A stretch of DNA of 49,346 nucleotides from CAYUCY01 sp964443525 (GCA_964443525.1 CAYUCY010000003.1:1-49346); one strand, 5' to 3'; numbered from the stretch's first letter, positions 25,159-34,729 are shown. Made by a program: numbers and translations. Notes: a model not told the origin generated them from the letters alone.

Positions 25159-26416
25159 GCAACTCTCTCCATTTGCTCGAGAAGGGTGCGTGTCAGGCGC
25201 TTTCCTTCTTCAACGGCCGGCTGGTCGAAAGGGTTAATTTTCATAAGAGAAGCTGTTGCGATTGTCTCAATCATAAAATGCATGAAAAGGGCGCCCATGG
25301 TTTCTTCGTCAAGCTTTTGGATTTCGAAAACTCGAACCGGCAATTCATGAGTTGAAAATGTTTGGATCGTTGCACTTTGCTNNNNNNNNNNGCCGTCATT
25401 AGGTCTCCTATGGTTCTCTCGGCCAGCTCCCTCATGCCGCACTGATGAGACAAACTTCTGCTTACTTTCGGTCCTCGACCTTCTGTTTTGAGAATTAAAA
25501 AAGTATAAGACTTATCCCGAGGTCCTCCGAGGTAAAGTTGGACCTGACTGTGTTGGTCAACGGTGCCGAGAGCATTAATTGGCGTTGTCCCTTTCCCCTC
25601 TTTCCCCAGACTCTCCGCCCAAAGTTGCCGATACCAAAAGGAAAAAGTATTCAGGCGATCCACATAGGGCATCATCACCATTTGAGTGATTCCCTGGCTC
25701 CGATTAAGGACGTAGGCTGCACGTGCTCCCTCAAAAGGTTCTTCTCGTTTCCCCTCCAGAACATCTGAAAGGTAAGCTGAGGCGCCTTGCCGGACTGCGG
25801 TTACATTGATATCTGCTAATGCTGCGGGCAGCAATCCCACGTTCGAAAGAACCGAAAAGCGACCGCCGATTCCTTGGTGATGGGGGAGAAAGGGGATGCC
25901 AAGTTCATCGGAAAGGTTTTTCAGGGGGGAGGGTTTCTCTTCCGTGAGGATCAAAGCATGATCGCGTGGGTCAAGATCGTGCTTTTCAAGGGCCCCAAGA
26001 AGAATTAAAAATTGACAGAGAGTTTCTGCAGTCGTTCCGGATTTTGAAATAGCGATGATGCCCGTGTTGCTGAGATCAACGGTCTCGAGCAAGGCATCAA
26101 AGGTGTGTGGGTCGACATTGTCCAGACAGTGAACCCGCAGGTTTTTTTTCTTTGCAAAAGGATGCTGTTTTAAAGCGAGCAATGTCTGGGCCCCTAGACT
26201 GGATCCTCCTGTGCCCAGAATAAGAACATCTTTGAATCGATTCCGCCATGTTTCAGAAAGGGAATAGATCGCTTTGAGATCTTCTTCTTCTCGTGCAATC
26301 GTGAGCTGGGGCAAAGCCCCCTCCTGTATTTGACAGTTGAATTCGTAGTGGAGGGAGTCCTCTCTTGAGGAAGAAAAACGATCTTTTAAGGCGCCTAATA
26401 GATGAACTTTAAACAT
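25155..26416 (-). CDS. pgi: Glucose-6-phosphate isomerase (interrupted by a 10-N gap)
   Basis: Interconverts glucose-6-phosphate and fructose-6-phosphate. The N-terminal part contains the sugar-isomerase signatures ILGTGGSSLGAQTLLAL and GIIAISKSGTTAETL, then IGGRFSVLSNVGLLPAAL. The gap at 25382-25391 interrupts the frame; after it the frame that makes sense (QSATIQTF...PVRVFEIQKLDEETMGALFMHFMIETI) is shifted relative to that before, so the true gap length is not 10 bases. By comparison with the family only a few residues are missing. The gene is therefore probably intact, about 420 codons, and overlaps the mutL start by 4 bases. Confidence 0.92.
25382..25391. other. Assembly gap (10 N) within pgi
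   Basis: A run of exactly ten N. The flanking pgi frames do not match across it, so ten is a placeholder and not the real length. Confidence 0.95.
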
Positions 26417-26515
26417 AGCTTCTCCAATTTTAGAATGATACTGCCGATCCTACCCGAGTGACTCAGGAAATCAAGACTCTGTTATGAAGGTATTCTCTTG
26501 TGCTAGGATGAAGCC

Positions 26516-27130
26516 ATGAAAAAGTTAGTTTTGGATTGCGTTAGATGTTTTCGTGAAGGAGCTCCTGTTTTTCCGCCTGTGACACTGACGATAAACGCAC
26601 GCCAGGCGTTTTTATGCGAAGGGGCGAACGGGTCCGGAAAAACCACTCTCTTGCGGGCACTTATGGGGCTCTGCTCTTATGAGGGGAAGGTTTTACGGGA
26701 TCAAGAAACTGTTGCAAGTCTTCAAGGATACGCGTCCCATCTGAGCGTTCAAGGAGGGCTCCGAGAGGATCTCACGGTTCGAGAGCATATTCGTTTTTGG
26801 ATGCTTTACTGGCCTGCTTCTAAAGAAGTGCTTGAGGATCACCTCGCCCGACTTCATCTAACACGCTTTGAAAACCGCCCTGTACGTACATTGTCCTCCG
26901 GGGAGCGTCAGCGGTTGAAATTCTTGCCTCTTTTACTCCAAATGAACCCTCTATGGCTTCTAGACGAGCCTTTTACACACCTTGATGAGGAAGGATGTCT
27001 GGTTTTTGAATCTTTAATGGAGCGGCATCTTCTTGAAGGCGGGATGGCTCTTCTCACAAAGCCTTCCGAAACTAGGTTCGGTTTAATCTTTGTTCCTTGG
27101 CATCGGGATCTCCTGAGGATGGCTTCATGA
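26516..27130 (+). CDS. ccmA: Heme exporter ATP-binding protein CcmA
   Basis: ATPase of the CcmABCD complex, which supplies heme to CcmE for cytochrome c maturation. The 204-residue protein has Walker A GANGSGKTTLL, the signature LSSGERQR and Walker B LWLLDEPFTHLD, and is short, as usual for CcmA. Its stop overlaps the ccmB start (ATGA at 27127-27130). It is divergent from pgi. ccmC-ccmH are not here, so the pathway is split in this genome. Confidence 0.9.
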   Translation: MKKLVLDCVRCFREGAPVFPPVTLTINARQAFLCEGANGSGKTTLLRALMGLCSYEGKVLRDQETVASLQGYASHLSVQGGLREDLTVREHIRFWMLYWPASKEVLEDHLARLHLTRFENRPVRTLSSGERQRLKFLPLLLQMNPLWLLDEPFTHLDEEGCLVFESLMERHLLEGGMALLTKPSETRFGLIFVPWHRDLLRMAS

Positions 27131-27762
27131 CTTTTCTGAGATCTTTTTTAACGGAATTTTCAAGGAACGGGCGAGGACGGCGGGATCTTTTGCATGCGTT
27201 CACATTTTTTCTGATTTTCTTAGGTCTTTTGCATTTCTTTGAAGCGCTCACCCAAGGTGTTTTACCGATCCTTATCTGGATTTTCGTGAGCCTCCTCCTC
27301 TCACAAGCGCATATGCACCTTTTTCAGGAGGACTTTGATTCTGGAACTCTTGAAATTTTGTATACGACACCTCCTTTTTTTGATCGGTACTTATGTGTGA
27401 AGCTTCTTTCTCAGGTGATTTTTCTAGGCAGTGTGGGGTTTCTTATCATTGGCACTTTTATCATTCTGCAGACTCTTCCCACTTCTTTCGGAGTTGCTCT
27501 AGGGTTGGCTCTCCCCCCTTTTATTTTAACGTCTTCTCTTTTATCAGCCCTTCTTTTAAATGGGCGAGGGCAGACTCTCATGCCACTTTTGTCTCTGCCA
27601 CTTTTTTTTCCGATCCTCCTACTGGGGTTGCTCGCAACAACAGCAGAGCCACAAGAAGCCGCGCTTGCTCTTAAAATTTTAGGGGCGCTTTCTTTTTTCA
27701 CAACACCTCTCCTTTACATCGGCATCCGCAAGACGCTCATCGAGAAGTTGATGTCTGTTTGA
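27127..27762 (+). CDS. ccmB: Heme exporter membrane protein CcmB
   Basis: Membrane partner of CcmA. From the ATG at 27127 it has 211 residues with about six hydrophobic segments (AFTFFLIFLGLLHFF; LPILIWIFVSLLLSQAHMHLF; VIFLGSVGFLIIGTFII; LALPPFILTSSLLSALLL; LLSLPLFFPILLLGLLA; ILGALSFFTTPLLYIGI). The segment FQEDFDSGTLEILYTTP matches the conserved CcmB cytoplasmic loop, and LMPLLSLPLFFPILL the late conserved helix. I prefer 27127 over the longer start at 27097 because it gives the ATGA coupling with ccmA. Confidence 0.9.
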   Translation: MTFLRSFLTEFSRNGRGRRDLLHAFTFFLIFLGLLHFFEALTQGVLPILIWIFVSLLLSQAHMHLFQEDFDSGTLEILYTTPPFFDRYLCVKLLSQVIFLGSVGFLIIGTFIILQTLPTSFGVALGLALPPFILTSSLLSALLLNGRGQTLMPLLSLPLFFPILLLGLLATTAEPQEAALALKILGALSFFTTPLLYIGIRKTLIEKLMSV

Positions 27763-27790
27763 TTCATTTATTTTTCATATCGTAAAAAAG

Positions 27791-27819
27791 TTGATTCTTT
27801 GGAATAAATATGGTAATTA
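27791..27819 (+). promoter_or_regulatory. Possible promoter of the secreted-protein pseudogene
   Basis: TTGATT (27791-27796), a 17-base spacer and TAATTA (27814-27819), 36 bases before the ATG at 27855. The -10 box is weak, so this is tentative. Confidence 0.35.
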
Positions 27820-27854
27820 GTGTGATCAAGTTAAGATTAGAAAGGGTTTAACTT

Positions 27855-29312
27855 ATGAAAAAAGCACCTCTTTTAGTTCTTGCTCTTTCTGTCACTTCAT
27901 TTTCACTTCAGGCAAGCTCGCTCTCAGAGACTCCAAATGTCGAAGAAAAGCTGTCATCTATATTTAACACAAAGAGTGATTCACTTGAAAGGTTTAAGAA
28001 GATAAAGAAAACATTGAAAGGTCCTGATGATTTCTCAGAGGAATTAGCTGATTTGCAGCCGAAGTCGTTTATAAAGTTGGGAGCGTTGTTCCACCGAAAG
28101 ATCCTCGACGAGAAAATTTTGAGCTTATCTCAAGCTATGCGAGAGGAGAAATCGAAGGTTGGACGCTCAGTCTCAATCGACTGAATTACCTGACTCTTCA
28201 GCTGGCAATTTCTTTAAATCCGGATCTCTCAAGTCCCTTTGAGATTTTTAAGGGTCTGAATTTTCTGATTCAAACTAAGCTCTGGATGCTGCCTTATGAT
28301 AAAGGAAAATCTCAAGCTGAGGACTATGTTACAGAAAATATGAGTGATGTGAATCCGACTGATTTTGAAAGTCCCCAAAATGCTCTTTTGACTTTCTTTC
28401 GTCCCTGTGATCGAGGCTTCTGGGTTTTCCCGCTTGTTTGCAATTCTCCGATCTATGGATTGAAAACATATGCCGAAGCTTTTGCAGAAGGGGTTGCCAT
28501 TACGGGATTGCCCCTGAAAGCAGAAGCTTATGACCTGCATGCAGGTCTGATTAAAGCGGGAGATTTCGCTTATTTTCTCGGCCACGACTTGCTTCATCTT
28601 CAATCAATTGCACCCTCTCTTAAGCCTCTGGAAAATGCAGCTCATATGAAGGCGATGATAAAGGTTGTGTCGACTCTGATGCCGAAAATAACGGTTCTCT
28701 TCCTCTAGGGACCAACAAAAAGCTTTTGGAAATCTATTTTGGCTAACACACGAGCTAACCGACTATTCATATCAAGTTGAGCACGGGCTGCCTCTTTTTT
28801 CGGAAAAAACTTCATCCGATAAGATTCTGGCGACCATGATTGCACACGCAAAGTGGTATTTAACGACTCATCTCTCTCCAAATCTCCGGGATCGCCATGC
28901 TTATTACCCCCACTATTTTGATGTCGTAGCTGATGAAGAATATCCAAAAATCGGAGACAGAAAGATAGTCGTTCATAATGAAGACGGTTCTGAAGAAACG
29001 ATCAAGCTTCCTGCAGCAGAAGGTTTGGAACCAACGCCCGTCTCTCTCAACCTTAAAAATCAATTTTATGTGCAAACCGTGTATAACCCTGAGGATGGAA
29101 AAGGAATTGATAACTATGCTGCCAATATTTTCTACAATTTTCCAACGCAAAGAGCTTTTGCTTACTCAATCGCGAACCTTATGAAGTACATGGGGTTGGA
29201 TGATGACGGAACGGGAACCTATGGTGCAAAACTTGACACTTATGATCCGGTCGTCTCTTATGAAAAAATGACTCGGTTGATCGATGAATTTGCAGAGAAG
29301 TTTTTAGGATGA
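27855..29312 (+). pseudogene. Secreted protein gene broken by three frameshifts
   Basis: The gene starts with a signal peptide (MKKAPLLVLALSVTSFSLQA). Protein-like sequence then continues through three changes of frame: near 28070 (into VGSVVPPKDPRRENFELISS), near 28670 (into DAENNGSLPLGTNKKLLEIYF) and near 28739 (into WLTHELTDYSYQVEHGLPLF), ending at 29312. Rejoined, it would be a protein of about 485 residues. I do not recognise a family; GHDLLHLQ and the repeated Tyr/Asp-rich segments are the most distinctive parts. All shifts lie at or near short homopolymers, so sequencing error is possible, but the ordinary core genes around it are unbroken (apart from N gaps), which favours true decay. 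Confidence 0.8.
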
Positions 29313-29319
29313 TCCAGCT

Positions 29320-30078
29320 TTATACCCCCATAATGTGATAGCCGCCGTCAATGAGGTAGGTATCCCCTGTCAGATGTTTTGCCTCTGAAGAGAGAAGAAA
29401 CTTTGCAAAGCGACCAACGTCTTCAATCGTGATGTCCTCCTGAAGCGGGGATCTCTCTCGGGCAGTTTCGATTAAATTCTCGAAAGCGGGAATGCCTCTT
29501 GCGGCTCTCGTGGGGATGGGGCCGGGAGAAAGACCCAGGACCCGAATTTTTTGAGGGCCGAGCTCGGCCGCCAAGTATTTGATGCTGCTCTCTAAAGCCG
29601 CTTTCACGGGACCCATGAGACCGTAAGACGGGAAGACCCGTTCGGCCCCTAAGTAGCTCATCGTTAAAAGGCACCCGCCCCGAGGCATGAGAGAGATAGC
29701 TTCTCCTGCAAGACGAACAAAAGAATAGCACGAAATTTCCATAGCCTCTAAAAATCCGTCTCGACTGCACCTGTGAAATGGATTTTTCAGGTCCCTTTGT
29801 TCGGCATAAGCAATCGAGTGAATGATAAAATCGAGTCGGCCCCAGGTCTTTTTTATCTTCTTAAAGAGATTTTCATGATCCTCTTTGGATAGGACATCGT
29901 AGGGAAGAATGAAGGAGGGCTTAAAGGCTTCAACGGCTTGTCTTACATAAGGCTCTGCTTTTTCGTTCAGGTAGGTAACGGCCAGTTCGGCGCCTGCCTC
30001 ATAAAGAGCTCGAGCACACCCCGTTGCAAGACTGTGCTCGTTGGCAATCCCGATGATGAGCCCACGCTTGCCTTTCAC
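29320..30078 (-). CDS. fabI: Enoyl-[acyl-carrier-protein] reductase (NADH)
   Basis: Last reduction of the fatty-acid elongation cycle. The 252-residue SDR protein starts MKGKRGLIIGIANEHSLATG, has the Tyr-x6-Lys pair in PSYGLMGPVKAALE, and the C-terminal LTGDTYLIDGGYHIMG. I chose the GTG at 30078 because it has AAGGGG 7 bases upstream; a TTG five codons earlier has no ribosome site. It follows the dsbA-like gene by 11 bases, so they are probably one transcript. Confidence 0.95.
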   Translation of the reverse strand: MKGKRGLIIGIANEHSLATGCARALYEAGAELAVTYLNEKAEPYVRQAVEAFKPSFILPYDVLSKEDHENLFKKIKKTWGRLDFIIHSIAYAEQRDLKNPFHRCSRDGFLEAMEISCYSFVRLAGEAISLMPRGGCLLTMSYLGAERVFPSYGLMGPVKAALESSIKYLAAELGPQKIRVLGLSPGPIPTRAARGIPAFENLIETARERSPLQEDITIEDVGRFAKFLLSSEAKHLTGDTYLIDGGYHIMGV

Positions 30079-30089
30079 GGTATTCCCCT

Positions 30090-30863
30090 TCAAGCATTAT
30101 TATTATGAAGGACCTTTTTTGTTTTAGGAGTTGATTTTACGAGTGTTTTTAATCCTTCTCTATCTACAGCGCCAGGAATAAAGGAGTCTTGTAAAATGAT
30201 AGCGGGTGTTCCTTGGATACCAATATTTTGAGCCAACTCAAATGTTTTTTGAATTCTTTCCTCATTATCCTTGCTTTTGAAATCTTTTTTGAACTGATCC
30301 ATGTTCAGGCCCAACTTCTTTGCAACCGCATAGATTTTCTCTTCCGTCAGATCTCTTTCAGCTGAGAACATAGCTTTTTGAAAGTCGAGGTNNNNNNNNN
30401 NGTATTTCCCTTGCTTGTGAGCGGCAAGGGCGCCGAAGACAGCCAAAACGGAAGGTTTGCCCATGATGGGAAAATCTTTGTAAATGAGGCGGGCGTTTTT
30501 GAGATCCCCCTCTTTTTCAGCTTCCTGAAGCACTTTATGGAAGTTTCGACAGTGACCGCAGAACGGATCCATAAAGATGACGAGAGAGACGTCCCCGTCC
30601 GGATTGCCCCCCACAGGATCGCTTTCATTGTTGAAGAGATCCTTATTATATTTTGCAATAGCTTCTTTGGCTTTCGCCATATGCTCTTGTTCCCTTTTTT
30701 CCTGGATCTTGATGAGCGTCTTTTCAATGATCTCGGGTTTTTTTAGAAGTGTTTCTTCGATCGTAAGCTCAAGAGCTTTTGTCTGTTCCTCCGTGAAAGG
30801 GGCCGAGAATGCCGACGATACCAGAGTGGTCGTCGAAAGAAACGCAGTAAACAAAGAACGCAT
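30090..30863 (-). CDS. DsbA-family periplasmic thiol:disulfide oxidoreductase (contains N gap)
   Basis: An exported thioredoxin-fold protein similar to DsbA/Com1-type proteins. It has a signal peptide (MRSLFTAFLSTTTLVSSAFSA), a charged helical N-terminal region (about 25-85), the active site FCGHC in LVIFMDPFCGHCRNFH, and the cis-Pro loop IQGTPAIIL. The start at 30863 has AGGGAGA upstream; the ORF runs 11 codons further without a signal. The ten N at 30392-30401 follow QGKY; the flanks KY and LDFQKAMF would join normally with almost nothing missing, so the gap is probably an assembly artefact. It precedes fabI. Confidence 0.88.
   Translation of the reverse strand: MRSLFTAFLSTTTLVSSAFSAPFTEEQTKALELTIEETLLKKPEIIEKTLIKIQEKREQEHMAKAKEAIAKYNKDLFNNESDPVGGNPDGDVSLVIFMDPFCGHCRNFHKVLQEAEKEGDLKNARLIYKDFPIMGKPSVLAVFGALAAHKQGKYXXXXLDFQKAMFSAERDLTEEKIYAVAKKLGLNMDQFKKDFKSKDNEERIQKTFELAQNIGIQGTPAIILQDSFIPGAVDREGLKTLVKSTPKTKKVLHNNNA
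30392..30401. other. Assembly gap (10 N) within the dsbA-like gene
   Basis: A run of exactly ten N. The frame continues across it, but family comparison suggests few or no residues are really missing. Confidence 0.95.
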
Positions 30864-31019
30864 TAAAATCTCCCTGATTTTATTATGAAGTCTCATCTAT
30901 GCTAAAGGACATTCTGAGAGAAGTAAAGCAGAAGACTTTAATCTCTTCGAAACCTTTGACTGCTACAAAGAAGCAGCGCTATGATTTTTTTGAGTGAAAT
31001 GCAATGGAGGGAGCAGAAA

Positions 31020-31676
31020 ATGTTCTTTAACCGTGTTCATGCAGGAGAGCTTCTAGCCGAGAAAATGCATCGGGAAGGACGTTTCCAAAACCCCGTTATT
31101 TTGGGGCTTCCTCGAGGAGGGGTCGTCGTCGCGGCCGAAATAGCCCATCGTTTTGAGGCCGCCCTCGATATTCTACTGGTCAAGAAACTCGGCGTACCCG
31201 GGGATCCCGAGCTTGCCTTCGGAGCGATAGGGTTCGGCGGAACTCTCGTTGAGAATCAGGATGTTATTCGGGAAGTGGGGCTGACGCGCGAGAAAATGGC
31301 TCCAGTTATAGAGGCACAGAAAAAGACTTTGGAAGAGCTCAATCATTTTTACAGAAAGGATCGTGCACCTCTCTCATTGAAAGATCAGGATGTCGTTATC
31401 GTTGATGACGGGATTGCCACGGGAGCCACGATTCGGGCTGCCGTTCAACTAGTCAAAGAGCAAAAGCCACGCACGATCGTTATTGCCGTTCCGGTAGCAC
31501 CCCCCTCCGTCATTCAAATGTTGGAGCCTCTCGTCGATCAAATTATTTGCCTTGCCGAACCCAAGGTCTTTTTCGGCGTGGGGGCATGGTATGAAGATTT
31601 TAGACAAGTGACTTCCGATGAAGTGGTTCTGCTTTTGGAAAATGCGCCGCAAAAATCATCGTTGAAGAAGGCCTAG
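31020..31676 (+). CDS. Phosphoribosyltransferase-domain protein
   Basis: A 218-residue type-I phosphoribosyltransferase fold protein: the PRPP-binding motif VVIVDDGIATGATIRAA is clear, and the N-terminal FFNRVHAGELLAEKM...PVILGLPRGGVVVAAEIA matches the stand-alone family often annotated as a predicted phosphoribosyltransferase (sometimes fused with hydrolase domains). The substrate base is unknown. I chose the ATG at 31020, which has GGAGGGAG 8-9 bases before it, over an upstream in-frame ATG at 30981. It is 2 bases from the aldehyde dehydrogenase start, so they form an operon. Confidence 0.88.
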   Translation: MFFNRVHAGELLAEKMHREGRFQNPVILGLPRGGVVVAAEIAHRFEAALDILLVKKLGVPGDPELAFGAIGFGGTLVENQDVIREVGLTREKMAPVIEAQKKTLEELNHFYRKDRAPLSLKDQDVVIVDDGIATGATIRAAVQLVKEQKPRTIVIAVPVAPPSVIQMLEPLVDQIICLAEPKVFFGVGAWYEDFRQVTSDEVVLLLENAPQKSSLKKA

Positions 31677-31678
31677 AC

Positions 31679-33046
31679 ATGCTGAGGTCTATCAATCCTG
31701 CAACGGGAGAAGTCATTCAAAGCTATTCTCTTCATACGACTGAAGAGCTTTCTGAAATTTTTAGGAGATCCAAGGAAGCTTTTTCTGATTGGCGGGCGTG
31801 CTCGATCGAATCTAGGGTGGGCTTTTTGAGAAATTTGGAGACTCTTCTTTTAAAACGACGGGAAGAGCTTGCCTTATTGATGACAGAGGAGATGGGAAAA
31901 CCCTTGAAGCCGGCCCGGGCCGAGATTGAAAAATGTGCCTGGGTTTGCCGGTATTACGCCAATGAAGGAGAGTGCTTCCTGAAATCCGCTCCCATTGAGA
32001 CCGAATTTTACAAGAGTTTTATCGCCTTTGAGCCTCTGGGAGGCGTGCTCGGGATCATGCCTTGGAACTTCCCTTTTTGGCAGGTCTTTCGTTACGGCGT
32101 TCCGACGCTTCTGGCTGGGAATGTAACTCTTTTGAAGCATGCTTCTAATGTGACGGGATGTAGTCTCAAAATCCAGGAACTTTTTGAAGAAGCGGGATTT
32201 CCTCAAGGAGTGTTTCAATCTCTTCGTCTCATGAATGCTGATATGGAAGAGGTGATCGCATCTCCCTTCATTCAGGCGGTCACGCTCACAGGCAGCACAA
32301 AAGCGGGGCGTGCCGTTGCAAGTACGGCCGGAAAATATCTCAAAAAATGCGTTCTCGAGTTAGGCGGGAGTGATCCTTACGTAATCCTTTCCGATGCGGA
32401 CCTGGAGCAGGTTATACCCGCTTGCTTGACAGCACGATTTCAAAATACAGGTCAAAGCTGCATTGCGGCAAAAAGATTTATCGTAGAGACATCCAGAAAA
32501 GTTGAGTTTGAAACCCGGCTTAAGGTTGCAATCGAAAAGCTGAAGATGGGGGATCCTAGAGATGAATCTAATGAGTTGGGGCCTCTTGTTCATGAAGAGG
32601 CTCGCACTCATCTCCACGATCAGGTTCAAAGGGCTCTTCAAGCAGGAGCCGATCTTGTTTTGGGCGGAAAAATTCCAGAGGGGCGCGGTGCTTTTTATCC
32701 CCCGACCCTTCTTACAAATGTAAAGCCTGGGAATCCCGCCTTTGATGAGGAGCTTTTCGGGCCTGTTGCGGTGATCATCGAAGCCTCAACCAATGATGAA
32801 GCGGTCCGCCTTGCCAATCAATCGTCCTTTGGTTTGGGCGCCGCTCTTTTTTCAAAAGATTTAGGAAAAGCGGAAGCCCTGGCTAGGAAGGAGATTCAGG
32901 CAGGTTCGGTCTTTGTTAATGCTTTCGTACGTTCTGACCCTCGCCTTCCTTTCGGCGGGATTAAGGACTCCGGCTACGGGCGCGAGCTGTCTTCTTTCGG
33001 TATTCGAGAATTCGTGAATATCAAAACAATCGTTATGGAGTCCTGA
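31679..33046 (+). CDS. NAD(P)-dependent aldehyde dehydrogenase, succinate-semialdehyde dehydrogenase type
   Basis: Oxidises an aldehyde, probably succinate semialdehyde, to the acid. The 455-residue protein has the ALDH signatures: PWNFPFWQ (129-136), catalytic Glu227 in LELGGSDP and catalytic Cys261 in NTGQSCIAAKR, then GPVAVI and GSVFVNAFVRSDPRLPFGGIKDSGYGRE near the end. The closing motif and the IMPWNFPFWQVFRY block fit the SSADH (GabD/Sad-like) subgroup, but substrate cannot be fixed from sequence. It follows the phosphoribosyltransferase by 2 bases. Confidence 0.9.
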   Translation: MLRSINPATGEVIQSYSLHTTEELSEIFRRSKEAFSDWRACSIESRVGFLRNLETLLLKRREELALLMTEEMGKPLKPARAEIEKCAWVCRYYANEGECFLKSAPIETEFYKSFIAFEPLGGVLGIMPWNFPFWQVFRYGVPTLLAGNVTLLKHASNVTGCSLKIQELFEEAGFPQGVFQSLRLMNADMEEVIASPFIQAVTLTGSTKAGRAVASTAGKYLKKCVLELGGSDPYVILSDADLEQVIPACLTARFQNTGQSCIAAKRFIVETSRKVEFETRLKVAIEKLKMGDPRDESNELGPLVHEEARTHLHDQVQRALQAGADLVLGGKIPEGRGAFYPPTLLTNVKPGNPAFDEELFGPVAVIIEASTNDEAVRLANQSSFGLGAALFSKDLGKAEALARKEIQAGSVFVNAFVRSDPRLPFGGIKDSGYGRELSSFGIREFVNIKTIVMES

Positions 33047-33063
33047 GAAACTACCTGTAATCC

Positions 33064-33092
33064 TTGACCTTCCTTTTTTCTCAGAGTATAAG
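33064..33092 (+). promoter_or_regulatory. Near-consensus sigma-70 promoter of tRNA-Leu
   Basis: TTGACC (33064-33069), a 17-base spacer and TATAAG (33087-33092), 28 bases before the tRNA. The transcript may extend into tig. Confidence 0.85.
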
Positions 33093-33120
33093 GTGCTATA
33101 AAAGAACTCATGTGTTTTTT

Positions 33121-33205
33121 GCGGGTGTGGTGAAATTGGCAGACACACCAGATTTAGGTTCTGGCGGCGAAAGCCGTGGGGGTTCAAGTCCCTCCACCCG
33201 CACCA
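33121..33205 (+). tRNA. tRNA-Leu (anticodon UAG)
   Basis: An 85-base tRNA. The acceptor stem GCGGGTG pairs with CACCCGC, the anticodon stem CCAGA/TCTGG encloses the loop TTTAGGT with anticodon TAG (33155-33157, reading CUA and probably CUN), there is a long class II variable arm (GCGGCGAAAGCCGT), a GGTTCAAGTCC T-arm and an encoded CCA. It lies just before tig, a frequent arrangement in alphaproteobacteria. Confidence 0.98.
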
Positions 33206-33233
33206 CTTTAAACAGCGAAGAAAAGGTTTCCTC

Positions 33234-34639
33234 ATGAAAATTTCCGAAACAAAGTCCGAGGGGTTGCTTAAGGAATTTAAAATCGTGATTCCAGCGACAT
33301 CGATTGCTCAAAAAATAGAAGAAAAATTGCTCTCCGTAGGGCAATCTGTGAAAATCGCAGGCTTTCGCCCCGGCAAGGTTCCGTTGCCCGTGTTGAGACA
33401 ACGTTATGAAGATTCGGTTAAAGGGGACGTTTTGGAAGATATTCTGCAATCGGCTATTCGAAATTTAATTAACGAGAAAAAACTAAAGGTGGCTCTTCAA
33501 CCAAAAGTTGATGTTGAGAAGTTTGAGGATGGGAAAGATCTGACTTGTGCGGTTACTGTTGAGCTCATGCCGGAGATTGCTAAGGTTGATCTAGAGAAAT
33601 TCAAGTTCAGCCGCTTGAAATCAGCCGTTGATGAGAAGGCTCTTGAGGAAACATTGGCACGTATTACCCAGAACAATAAGGATTTGAAAGCGACTAAGGA
33701 AGGCGCTAAGGCGCAAAAAGGAAATACCGTTCATATTTCATTTAAAGGCACGATCGGAGAGAAGCCTATCGTAGGAGGATCTTCTCCGGGGATGGATCTA
33801 GAGCTGGGCTCAGGCATGTTTNNNNNNNNNNGGAAGACCAGCTGCTCGTCATCGGCTCCGGCACGTTTATCCCCGGGTTTGAAGACGAGCTTATCGGCCT
33901 TAAGGTAGGGGAGTCCAAAACCTTTAACATTAATTTTCCTAAAGATTATAACGCTAAAGATTTGGCCGGGAAGGAAGCAACTTTCGATGTTGAGATCAAG
34001 GAGATCAAGGAAGGAGTTATTCCTGTCTTGGATGACGCATTTGCCCAAAAGCTGGGTCTGAAAGACTTAAAAGAGCTGCGCGAAAACGTCAAAAATTCCC
34101 TTCAGAAAGATCGGGATCAAATGAGCTTCCTGGTTTCAAAGCGTGAAATTCTAGACCAATTTGCGGAATCTTTTACCTTTGAGGTTCCTCAAGGGCTTGT
34201 AGACCTCGAATTCAAATCCATTTGGGAGCAAGTGCAACGTGAGAGCGCTGAACAGCCTCAAGCAGCAAATGAGGCAAAACTAAAGAAAAAAGAAACCAAG
34301 AAGGACGATGCAAAAGAACAGGAGCAATATAAACAGCTGGCCGAGCGTCGTGTGCGGTTAGGCCTTCTTTTGGCTGAAATCGGGAAGGAGCATAAGGTAA
34401 CCGTGCCTGACGCGGATCTTCAACGAGAGCTTTACATGGTTGCCTCCCGCTATCCGGGTCAGGAAAAGAAAGTGATCGAGTATTATCGAAATAATCCCCA
34501 AGCGCTGGCTTCTCTCAGAGCGCCCTTGTTTGAAGATAAGGTGATCGAGTGCATCCTTGAAAAGTCTAAAGTAACGGACAAGGATGTGAAAATTGAAGAG
34601 CTGGAAAAGAAAGTCAAAGAAATCACAGAGGACGAATAA
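33234..34639 (+). CDS. tig: Trigger factor (contains N gap and an apparent internal duplication)
   Basis: Ribosome-bound chaperone and peptidyl-prolyl isomerase. The N-terminal ribosome-binding domain carries the signature GFRPGKVPLPVLRQRY. The FKBP-like PPIase domain (about 155-250) is interrupted by ten N at 33822-33831, and the frame after the gap (IGSGTFIPGFEDELIGLK) is offset from that before. The C-terminal chaperone domain (about 260-468) is helical. Oddly, the piece before the gap (LELGSGMF) and the piece after (EDQLLVIGSGTFIPGFED) both look like the same PPIase motif, so either a short tandem duplication or an assembly artefact is present. The gene lies 28 bases after tRNA-Leu and ends at a terminator. 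Confidence 0.94.
33822..33831. other. Assembly gap (10 N) within tig
   Basis: A run of exactly ten N inside the PPIase domain; the tig frame changes across it, so the true length is not ten. It is bounded on both sides by versions of the same GSG(M/T)F motif. Confidence 0.95.
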
Positions 34640-34668
34640 TTTCTTTAATAGAGATATTTATAAAGATT

Positions 34669-34696
34669 AAAAAAGGGGCCGGTTGACCCCTTTTTT
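34669..34696. terminator. Bidirectional terminator after tig
   Basis: AAAAAAGGGG (34669-34678) and CCCCTTTTTT (34687-34696) around an 8-base loop. With A and T runs on both sides it can serve both tig and the convergent methyltransferase pseudogene. Confidence 0.85.
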
Positions 34697-34729
34697 CTAT
34701 TTAATTTTTTTCTTTTAGTATTGATTAGA

